Below are positions 1-5,734 of a stretch of 6,209 nt of DNA, piece after piece; position 1 is the stretch's first letter, and the number at the start of each line of letters is the position of its first letter. The position numbers were made by a program, and so were the translations under genes. The stretch spans positions 1 to 6,209 of the forward strand of contig JAIRUI010000044.1 in assembly GCA_031254455.1 (NCBI GenBank), given 5' to 3'. The notes beneath the pieces were generated by a model that had not been told where the DNA came from, did no database searches, and saw only the letters and a program-made list of their open reading frames with translations. This DNA is from Chitinispirillales bacterium. Lineage in GTDB: Bacteria > Fibrobacterota > Chitinivibrionia > Chitinivibrionales > Chitinivibrionaceae.

Positions 1-109
1 ATAAGAGAAAATCCGTTAAAATTATCTTGATTTTATAGATGTGTACACTCTGTGAATGCAATATAGTATTTTATATAAAAACATGGTATTTTTTTATCCT
101 TAACTAGGA
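1..109. other. AT-rich upstream region with no clear gene
   Basis: This is the leader before the first lipoprotein gene and presumably holds the promoter for the secreted gene block, but no -35/-10 pair with normal spacing could be placed. TATA-like stretches lie at 62-67 and 72-77, and TTGATT lies at 27-32, but the spacings do not fit a sigma-70 promoter. A perfect 8-base palindrome, GTGTACAC, is at 41-48. A run of seven T lies at 89-95. A short open frame from the left edge ends at a TGA at 28-30 and could be the tail of an upstream gene, but ten codons are too few to judge. Confidence 0.35.
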
Positions 110-112
110 TTG
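106..112 (+). promoter_or_regulatory. Unusual ribosome-binding site abutting a TTG start
   Basis: AGGA at 106-109 directly touches the TTG codon at 110-112, leaving no spacer where 5-9 bases are usual. An in-frame TAA at 101-103 rules out a longer start. The next in-frame ATG, at 140, would remove the charged N-terminus of the signal peptide. In the paralog downstream, the ATG at 613 aligns with AAC at 113 here, so this copy lacks the ATG its sister uses and depends on the codon just before it. Translation may be weak. Confidence 0.45.
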
Positions 113-598
113 AACCAAAAGTTAATTGTTTTGTTAATTATGACGCTTCTTTACGGAGGTTGTACTACTATTGAATATCCCAATGAGTTTGTTAGATTAA
201 TAAAATTCAATTCAAACATTGTAGCCGTTGAAGAAGAACGAATATTCTCAAAAGACGAATTGATTGAATTTATATTTATTGGAAACACAGCGTATGACGG
301 AAGTTTAATGTACCATGTATATAGGTTAGATGCTTTGGGTTTAAATGAAAATTCTGTAATTTGTATAAAACCGCTGTCGCGTGAAAAATCGGTTTTAGAT
401 GAAAATGTTTACGAATTTGGTATGCCCATAATAATGGGAAAATCTTTTAGTAAACAGCATGTAATTATGGTAAAAGGGAGCCCTATGTTTTGGGCGGATT
501 CTTCTTACCAATATGAAGATAATACTTACACAATTTTACCGGTTTGTGATTCGGACGATGACGGTTATGATTTGAATTTTACATGGACGATAAATTAA
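110..598 (+). CDS. Predicted lipoprotein, first of a tandem paralogous pair
   Basis: No known family is recognised. The 162-residue product has a lipoprotein signal peptide: a Lys at residue 4, a hydrophobic core at residues 5-15, and Gly-Gly-Cys at 16-18, with Cys18 as the probable lipidated residue. Tyr at the -3 position departs from the classical lipobox (usually Leu), so the call rests on the overall pattern and on its conservation in the paralog. The mature part is acidic and ends in a short tail. That tail has Cys146 followed by an Asp-rich stretch, D147-S-D-D-D-G-Y-D154, which resembles the DxDxDG core of calcium-binding loops. Calcium binding is inference. The first 50 or so residues and the last 20 match the next gene closely, while residues about 55-125 do not. 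The start is TTG with a poorly spaced Shine-Dalgarno. It lies 14 bases before its paralog and is probably co-transcribed with it. Confidence 0.8.
   Translation: MNQKLIVLLIMTLLYGGCTTIEYPNEFVRLIKFNSNIVAVEEERIFSKDELIEFIFIGNTAYDGSLMYHVYRLDALGLNENSVICIKPLSREKSVLDENVYEFGMPIIMGKSFSKQHVIMVKGSPMFWADSSYQYEDNTYTILPVCDSDDDGYDLNFTWTIN
117..271 (+). repeat. 5' repeat of the lipoprotein pair, copy 1
   Basis: This stretch aligns without gaps to 617-771 at an exact offset of 500 bases. I counted 25 mismatches over 121-270, about 83% identity. It encodes the signal peptide and the first third of the mature lipoprotein. Similarity stops abruptly after about 271. Confidence 0.9.
491..598 (+). repeat. 3' repeat of the lipoprotein pair, copy 1
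   Basis: This is the matching end of the two lipoprotein genes (partner 1045-1140), beginning at the shared TGGGCGGATTCTTCTTA and including a 12-base length difference. The last 58 bases, 541-598, differ from 1083-1140 at only 3 positions (about 95% identity), two of them silent. This is clearly more conserved than the 5' repeat. Confidence 0.9.
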
Positions 599-612
599 TA
601 TAGTGAAGTGAT

Positions 613-1140
613 ATGAAAAAGTTAATTGCTTTGTTAATTATGACGCTTCTTTACGGTGGATGTTCTACTATTGAATATCCTGATGGATTTGTTGATTTAA
701 TAAAATTTAACTCAAACATAGTAGATGTTGAAAAATGGCGGATATTTTCAAAAGATGAGTTGATTGAGTTTGTTGATACTGCTGTAGCAATTATTTATAG
801 TTCTGATGGTTATGACGGGAACCATTATTTAAAAGTAGGGCAATACTACAAAGGTAATTTAAAAATTGAGATGAATAATGATGTTTCTCCATATATAGTT
901 TATATAGAGCCGACATCTTACGGAAAACTCGTTCTAAATAAAAATATCTATAAATCCGGTATGCCTATAATAAATGGTAATGATAGTCGTATCCGTATAT
1001 TTGAAAGCGAACAACCAATAATTTTAATTAGAGGTAATCCAGAATGGGCGGATTCTTCTTATAAAGGTTTTACCATTTTGCCGATTTGTGATTCGGACGA
1101 TGACGGTTATGATTTAAATTTTACATGGACGATAAACTAA
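613..1140 (+). CDS. Predicted lipoprotein, second of a tandem paralogous pair
   Basis: This 175-residue protein is the sister of the preceding gene. The signal peptide has Lys2-Lys3, a hydrophobic core to residue 14 and Gly-Gly-Cys at 15-17, with Cys17 the likely lipid-modified residue. As in the sister, Tyr occupies -3. The mature protein keeps the sister's opening block (Ile-Glu-Tyr-Pro near residues 20-23, then a SKDELIEF motif) and its closing block (WADSSY, then Cys159 and the Asp-rich D160-S-D-D-D-G-Y-D167). The middle, about residues 54-142, is longer and cannot be aligned by eye. ATG613 is the natural start, since it gives a proper charged n-region, although the upstream AGTGAAGTG is only a weak Shine-Dalgarno. 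The gene ends 22 bases before the large exported protein. Function is unknown; an envelope-anchored accessory to the downstream secreted proteins is an inference from position. Confidence 0.85.
   Translation: MKKLIALLIMTLLYGGCSTIEYPDGFVDLIKFNSNIVDVEKWRIFSKDELIEFVDTAVAIIYSSDGYDGNHYLKVGQYYKGNLKIEMNNDVSPYIVYIEPTSYGKLVLNKNIYKSGMPIINGNDSRIRIFESEQPIILIRGNPEWADSSYKGFTILPICDSDDDGYDLNFTWTIN
617..771 (+). repeat. 5' repeat of the lipoprotein pair, copy 2
   Basis: Second copy of the repeat at 117-271, covering the signal peptide and the start of the mature lipoprotein. Many of the differences from copy 1 are silent or conservative, as expected for a selected coding duplication and not for random decay. 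Confidence 0.9.
1045..1140 (+). repeat. 3' repeat of the lipoprotein pair, copy 2
   Basis: Second copy of the repeat at 491-598, covering the WADSSY motif and the Asp-rich C-terminal tail up to the stop codon. It is 12 bases shorter than copy 1 because of an indel just after WADSSY. Confidence 0.9.
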
Positions 1141-1148
1141 ACATCTTG

Positions 1149-1154
1149 AAAGGA
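1149..1154 (+). promoter_or_regulatory. Ribosome-binding site of the large exported protein
   Basis: AAAGGA lies 8 bases before ATG1163 and is the best Shine-Dalgarno in the secreted gene block. The spacer contains a run of eight A (1154-1161), so small slippage changes there would alter spacing and possibly expression. Confidence 0.75.
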
Positions 1155-1162
1155 AAAAAAAT

Positions 1163-4057
1163 ATGAGAGTAAATATTGATATTATTACGTTTGCGGCGTT
1201 GTTTTGCTTTACGTCCGTATTTTCTGATTCTATTCCATATTGGAATGGCAACGTAAATTATGAAAAAAACAAAAATATAGTGTTTTTTCAAGGTGTGCGA
1301 TATTTTCCAACGAATGATAATTTTGATAAAAGCCCCGATATGTTTGAAGAAGGTGAATATTGGGAACGTTTAATATCGTCGGCGCCGACAGAAAATAATT
1401 TAACAAGAGTGCTTCCGCAAGCGCATCATAATATAAGAGACATATTAGTTAAAATAGACGGATTTGTGAGCGCTGTTGAACAAATTTGCGGTTTTGATAT
1501 TCTTGGAAAAATAAACAGTGTCGCACTTTTTAGAGAAAAACCTTTTGTCGGTGAATACCTTCATTCAACTTGGACAAATTTTATGGTTGGCAGCGCCGGA
1601 TGGGAAGAAATATATGATAGTTTAAAGTTAGAAAGAATAAAAAAAGATATTGATATAAAAGGAGATGTTGATAGCGATGATTTCAGAGAGCGTTATCATG
1701 AAATTATTAGACGACCGCAAAATATAAGCAGAGAATATAACAATTACAAGCAACGCTGGAGCAGCGAATACAAAGGAATTTTTGGAATATTAACTCCGAC
1801 TATAATATCAAGTGTTGTAACAGGCTCTTTTCTTACGCTTACTCCTGTGATAACTCCGGTAGTACTGCCAGTAGTCTATAAAGACAGAACAAGTGCATAC
1901 GAACAAATGGTTCATAACATCGGAGATGCAGGAGTTGCTTTTGGACACGCATTGAATGATTTGTCTAATACTTCTGAAAAAGCTAAAAATAGTTTATTCC
2001 CCAACGAAAGAGGTAACGATATTCGCGAGGCTGGAAACGAATATGCCATAAGAAAAGCAATAAACAGACAAAATGAAAGGCAAGATATAGTAAAAAATTA
2101 TCTTACTGGCTCTATTTATGACGCAATTGCCGAATATGGAATAAGAACTATAGAAGCAGTAAATTGGGCAAAACAAAATATTAAAGCGACAGGTAAATGT
2201 AATACGGGGAAAGAAATAGCCAACAACGATGAATGCTTTGAAAATAACGAATCCAATTTTAATACTTTAGTTTACGGCAAAGGCAACCCTATTTGGGGAG
2301 TAACCAGCAGCGCAATAGCTGTCGGCAGAGCCATCTTAATAGACGCTATGTTAGCGGAAAAGCCGTTGGAACACGGGAGAATTTTTGGACCTTCGTTTTT
2401 AGATTCAAATAATCCTGATTCAAGTTATATTTTTACGGCATATGCAAGAGACCCTGATGCCGTTGTGATTGTGCATAAAGATTCTCTCGGAAGCTTAAGC
2501 GAAAACGCAAAAAGGCTCGTATATAATGTAAAAGATGAATATAACAATGAAAATATTAATTATGAACTTTGGCATGAACCTTCTGTTCATAATATGTATT
2601 ACGAATGGCTTATAGGTGATAGTATAGTGTTCCGTAATTCTGAAAATGAAGTTCTTAATAAAAATGTCAAAGAAAAAATGTCGCTTTATACAAAATTAAT
2701 AGATTCAATTTCTGTGAAAGCAGGTTATTTGAGTAAAATACCTGATACGACATCAGAAGATTATGAATTGCTTTCAAAAGAAATAGATGCTTTGGCAATA
2801 GAATGTAAATCTTTATTATCGGAATATTATTCTTTGCGTTCAAAATATGCTGCCACTGTTAATTCAGAAGAAATATATTTTAAAGTAATCCTTCCTCAAG
2901 GGTTAACTTCAGATTCTCTGAAAAAAGGAATAGATGCTACGATTAAATTACAGTTTTTTGACAACGAAGATAAACATTATGACGTGAAATTAAAAAACAG
3001 TAGTTTTGATTTCACTGCAAGGATTACCGATGACGAAGGCGATGCGATTATTGTAAAAAAACGATTGACATTTCTTGATCGTCTTCCTGTTGTGGCGGCA
3101 GACATAAAAAAATCCGGTTCGAGCAGCATTTATTTAGTAAAAGTTAAACACAAAAACACTTCTTTTACCGACTTTCCAAACGGGGTGCAAGAGATTTCAG
3201 GATTTAGCGATCCTAATTGTTATAATCCGATATATTTTGATGCTTTTGGGACATCTATTGATCCAGACGGAAATGCTTCCGACCAAATAACTAAATCCGT
3301 ATATTATTTTGACAACGATAGTATAGTAATTAGGGGTGTAAATCAGAACTACACTGTGGTAACTGGCGGTAATGTGGTAAACGGTGAGGAAAAAGAAGAA
3401 CGAACAATTATAAATAATTTGTTGTACCTTCAAACAGAAGAGGACTATAAAATAAAAGCGTATTCCGAAGAACATTTTGTAAGTTCAAAATGGGAAAACG
3501 ATTCTTCCCCAACAATAAAAACAGATACGATTAAAAATATTATTCAGGGCGAAAAATATGAATTCCATGTAAAAATATATGATAATGAAGGAAGCTCACA
3601 AATCAGTTCGTTTACTATTCCGGTTCTTGTTCCACCGGTAATAGATACAGTGCAATTGGCAATCCGTGTTAGAAGTGATACCACAAAAAATATAAAAGAA
3701 TATAAAAATGAAACTATAACATTGAAAGGAGAAAATGAAATTCTTAGATTTTACGCAAAAGCGTTTGATCCGGACAATGAAGAAAATAGTAAAGAAAACG
3801 TAACATATTCTTGGGGCATTCGAGAATCCGGTGAAAATTCCGATATAGTTTTTCTCCCAAGTAGTTTTTCCAAACCTTTGGAAACAGTTACATATCAAGA
3901 ATTGCAGGGATTATTAGGATTTAATTTAATAATAAATCCCGGTATTGTATATGATGTATTTGTCAAGGTTAAAGACGATGATAGTGCTGTTACAGGTAAT
4001 AAGGATGTTTATGGATTTGCGGTTAGAAACATCGGAGCATTTAAATATGAACTATAA
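1163..4057 (+). CDS. Large exported multidomain protein with PKD/Ig-like C-terminal domains
   Basis: The 964-residue product matches no whole-protein family I know. A Sec signal peptide is visible at residues 1-21, with probable cleavage after Val-Phe-Ser21. Residues 25-70 have the spacing of a CBM5/12-type chitin-binding module: Tyr26-Trp27, Tyr33, FFQGVRYF at 41-48, Pro58, Trp67. That resemblance is weak and judged by eye. Residues 205-238 form a long uncharged stretch rich in Thr-Pro, Ile and Val that could enter a membrane. Residues 495-565 are helical and possibly coiled. From about 570 onward the protein turns beta-rich, with Ig/PKD-like signatures: FDAFGTSIDPDG near 692-703, YEFHVKIYDNEG at 799-810, FYAKAFDPDN at 863-872 and VFVKVKDDD at 932-940. 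No LPXTG motif, type IX sorting domain or terminal anchor is seen. It follows the lipoproteins and precedes a barrel, which suggests a surface or secreted role. Catalytic residues were not recognised. The CDS is certain; the domain reading is moderate. Confidence 0.8.
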   Translation: MRVNIDIITFAALFCFTSVFSDSIPYWNGNVNYEKNKNIVFFQGVRYFPTNDNFDKSPDMFEEGEYWERLISSAPTENNLTRVLPQAHHNIRDILVKIDGFVSAVEQICGFDILGKINSVALFREKPFVGEYLHSTWTNFMVGSAGWEEIYDSLKLERIKKDIDIKGDVDSDDFRERYHEIIRRPQNISREYNNYKQRWSSEYKGIFGILTPTIISSVVTGSFLTLTPVITPVVLPVVYKDRTSAYEQMVHNIGDAGVAFGHALNDLSNTSEKAKNSLFPNERGNDIREAGNEYAIRKAINRQNERQDIVKNYLTGSIYDAIAEYGIRTIEAVNWAKQNIKATGKCNTGKEIANNDECFENNESNFNTLVYGKGNPIWGVTSSAIAVGRAILIDAMLAEKPLEHGRIFGPSFLDSNNPDSSYIFTAYARDPDAVVIVHKDSLGSLSENAKRLVYNVKDEYNNENINYELWHEPSVHNMYYEWLIGDSIVFRNSENEVLNKNVKEKMSLYTKLIDSISVKAGYLSKIPDTTSEDYELLSKEIDALAIECKSLLSEYYSLRSKYAATVNSEEIYFKVILPQGLTSDSLKKGIDATIKLQFFDNEDKHYDVKLKNSSFDFTARITDDEGDAIIVKKRLTFLDRLPVVAADIKKSGSSSIYLVKVKHKNTSFTDFPNGVQEISGFSDPNCYNPIYFDAFGTSIDPDGNASDQITKSVYYFDNDSIVIRGVNQNYTVVTGGNVVNGEEKEERTIINNLLYLQTEEDYKIKAYSEEHFVSSKWENDSSPTIKTDTIKNIIQGEKYEFHVKIYDNEGSSQISSFTIPVLVPPVIDTVQLAIRVRSDTTKNIKEYKNETITLKGENEILRFYAKAFDPDNEENSKENVTYSWGIRESGENSDIVFLPSSFSKPLETVTYQELQGLLGFNLIINPGIVYDVFVKVKDDDSAVTGNKDVYGFAVRNIGAFKYEL

Positions 4058-4085
4058 TTAGCACAATTTATTAGTATCGGGGATT

Positions 4086-4943
4086 ATGATAAAAAAAATA
4101 GTTGTAATTCAATTCTTTTTTATCGTGTCGGTCTATTCTGAACCGGACTTAAATTCTGTTTCTCCATACATAAACAGAGGCGTTTCACTTTACCTTAGAA
4201 TGTATCACAATCCGCTTACCATAGAATACAATTACAAGAAAGAAGCATCCGGAGAACAATATGTCGGATTTGCAAATGATATTTATCTTAGACAAGGATG
4301 GATGAGGGACTTCTTTGTTACAACGGGTTCAAAAGACGAAAAACAAGAGTGGTCTGGGTGTGCGATGATGCTTCCATGGAGGTTTAAGTTTCGTCATAAA
4401 TATAATGTTTTTGATATTGGAAGAGACAACATTTTTCAAAATCTTTCCTTTTCTCCGTTTTATGGAATTTCTATGGCGTATTATTGGCGTAATGGTTTGA
4501 CAGAACACACATTCTCTCAAAAAAGTAACGGATACATACAAACGTATGTCGGAACTGCATTTGGAACTCGAAAAAGAATAATTGATACATTTTCATATAT
4601 TGAAATTTTTGTAAGTCCTCAAATTTCCTTAACTTATTATGGAAGATTGGGCGGAGGAGACGATTACAATCCGATAAACAAATTGGATAAAGACTGGCTT
4701 GTTTCAAAATATAGTGTAGTAATGTGGGATTTCTCAATGCCAATCGGAGTGGGCTTCAAATACAGATACTTTTTTATAAAAAGCGGTATTTCTATTACTA
4801 CTACACTGGTTGGTGAAGAAAGATGGAGAAAAGGCGGAAAACTCACAATTAATTCATACAATCTTCCCAAAATTCCTATTTTTATGGAATGCGGCATTCA
4901 TTTCCGAAAATTCAAGCAATTGGAAAGAGAAATGAGTAATTGA
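4086..4943 (+). CDS. Probable outer-membrane beta-barrel protein
   Basis: This 285-residue protein has a Sec signal peptide: Lys3-Lys4, a hydrophobic core at residues 5-16 and likely cleavage after Val-Tyr-Ser18. The mature chain is rich in Tyr, Phe and Gly. It shows alternating-residue amphipathic strands ending in aromatic belts, for example FYGISMAYYW at 125-134, IEIFVSPQISLTYYG at 172-186, PIGVGFKYRYFFIKSGISITTTL at 219-241 and FMECGIHFRKF at 266-276. Predicted loops between them are polar. This fits a small barrel of roughly 8-12 strands. It does not end in the classic C-terminal aromatic residue; about nine charged residues follow the last strand. ATG4086 is the only start giving a proper signal peptide. 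A GGGGA at 4079-4083 lies unusually close to it (2 bases). The gene sits 28 bases after the large exported protein, so a role as its partner, anchor or exporter is plausible but unproven. No specific porin or PorP/SprF-type family was recognised. Confidence 0.75.
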   Translation: MIKKIVVIQFFFIVSVYSEPDLNSVSPYINRGVSLYLRMYHNPLTIEYNYKKEASGEQYVGFANDIYLRQGWMRDFFVTTGSKDEKQEWSGCAMMLPWRFKFRHKYNVFDIGRDNIFQNLSFSPFYGISMAYYWRNGLTEHTFSQKSNGYIQTYVGTAFGTRKRIIDTFSYIEIFVSPQISLTYYGRLGGGDDYNPINKLDKDWLVSKYSVVMWDFSMPIGVGFKYRYFFIKSGISITTTLVGEERWRKGGKLTINSYNLPKIPIFMECGIHFRKFKQLEREMSN

Positions 4944-4961
4944 TAGTCAACGGTTTAAGAA

Positions 4962-4967
4962 AAGAGG
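4962..4967 (+). promoter_or_regulatory. Ribosome-binding site fixing the TTG start of hisA
   Basis: AAGAGG lies 6 bases before TTG4974. An in-frame TAA at 4956-4958 excludes any longer product, and the protein must begin here to retain the catalytic Asp8, so the TTG start is well supported. Confidence 0.8.
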
Positions 4968-4973
4968 TTAAAA

Positions 4974-5732
4974 TTGGAATTTCGTCCTTGTATAGACTTA
5001 CATGAAGGGAAAGTTAAACAGATTGTCGGCTCTACGCTTTCCGATAATAAGAATTCGCTTGTCGAAAATTTTTCTACCGATAAACCGCCGATGGAGTTTG
5101 TAAATTTATATAAAAGAGACGATTTACGAGGCGGGCACGTAATAAAACTCGGAAACGGAAACGACGAAGCTGCAAAAGAAGCACTTTCCCTGTGGAAAGA
5201 CGGTTTTCATATCGGCGGTGCAATAAACGATGAAAATGCAAAATATTGGCTTGATTGCGGCGCGTCGCACGTTATAGTAACAAGTTTTGTTTTTAAAGAC
5301 GGAAGAGTGAACTTTGATAATCTGCAGAAGCTTAAAAAGGCGATCAAAAAAGAACGGATCACACTTGATTTGTCGTGTAAAAAACGCGGGAATAAATATT
5401 ACATTGTTACCGATAGATGGCAAAAATTTACAGACGAAATAATTGACGAAAAGTCTCTTGATTTTTTCTCTCAATATTGCGACGAGTTTTTAATTCACGC
5501 CGCAGACGTCGAAGGTAAAAAGCAGGGTGCGGATTTGGAATTGGTGGAAATTTTGGCGGAAAACGTAAAAATTCCGACAACATACGCAGGCGGGATTTCG
5601 ACTATGGACGACATAAAAAAATTGCAAATTCACGGCAAAAACCGCATAAATTTTACTGTCGGAAGCGCATTAGACATTTTCGGCGGAAATCTGAATTATT
5701 CGCAGGTCGTGGAATTTTGCAGGCAAAGGTAA
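4974..5732 (+). CDS. hisA: ProFAR isomerase HisA, eukaryotic (HIS6-like) type
   Basis: HisA catalyses the Amadori isomerisation of ProFAR to PRFAR, the fourth step of histidine synthesis, in the cytoplasm. The 252-residue sequence follows the eukaryotic-type (yeast HIS6/plant) pattern and not the usual bacterial one. It opens with FRPCIDLHEGKVKQIVGST (residues 3-21). It also has GGHVIKLG at 53-60, ASHVIVTS at 97-104, the LDLSC strand at 131-135, VTDRWQKFTD at 145-154, and HAADVEGKK at 175-183. Asp8 and Asp132 fit the two catalytic acids of the (beta/alpha)8 barrel. Gly81-Gly82, AGG at 205-207 and VGSALDIFGG at 229-238 fit the phosphate-binding sites. Length is normal for the family and no key residue appears missing. 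No other his gene is visible, so it is not in a his operon within this window. It begins with TTG, 30 bases after the barrel gene, and its GC content is visibly higher than that of the four genes before it. Confidence 0.94.
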   Translation: MEFRPCIDLHEGKVKQIVGSTLSDNKNSLVENFSTDKPPMEFVNLYKRDDLRGGHVIKLGNGNDEAAKEALSLWKDGFHIGGAINDENAKYWLDCGASHVIVTSFVFKDGRVNFDNLQKLKKAIKKERITLDLSCKKRGNKYYIVTDRWQKFTDEIIDEKSLDFFSQYCDEFLIHAADVEGKKQGADLELVEILAENVKIPTTYAGGISTMDDIKKLQIHGKNRINFTVGSALDIFGGNLNYSQVVEFCRQR

Positions 5733-5734
5733 TT

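Noticed and set aside
1..30. Possible end of an upstream gene reading to TGA at 28-30
   Set aside because: Only nine residues are visible, with no recognisable motif.
41..48. Palindrome GTGTACAC as an operator
   Set aside because: An eight-base palindrome is expected by chance at this scale, and no promoter could be placed beside it.
83..103. Short upstream open frame ATG83 to TAA101 before the first lipoprotein (six codons)
   Set aside because: It has no Shine-Dalgarno and no regulatory pattern such as repeated codons or an attenuator hairpin.
1232..1246. Inverted repeat ATTCCA-TAT-TGGAAT near the start of the exoprotein gene
   Set aside because: It is short, A/T-rich, lies inside the signal peptide region coding sequence and has no T-run or regulatory context.
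3197..3898. Minus-strand open frames opposite the exoprotein gene (3197-3475, 3596-3898, also 1994-2176)
   Set aside because: They are antisense to a clearly coding frame, give Phe/Ile/Tyr-rich low-complexity peptides typical of antisense AT-rich DNA, and have no supporting ribosome site or family resemblance.
110..4057. Toxin-immunity or contact-dependent inhibition module
   Set aside because: No nuclease or deaminase motif is seen at the exoprotein C-terminus, and the lipoproteins lie upstream, whereas immunity genes normally follow the toxin.
1163..4943. Type IX secretion pair (SprB-like adhesin with PorP/SprF-like barrel)
   Set aside because: The gene order is suggestive, but the exoprotein has no recognisable C-terminal sorting domain and the barrel lacks the PorP/SprF N-terminal signature.
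4329..5474. Minus-strand open frames opposite the barrel and hisA genes (4329-4541, 4471-4743, 4664-4897, 5124-5474)
   Set aside because: They overlap each other and well-supported plus-strand genes, and their peptides show no domain signature.
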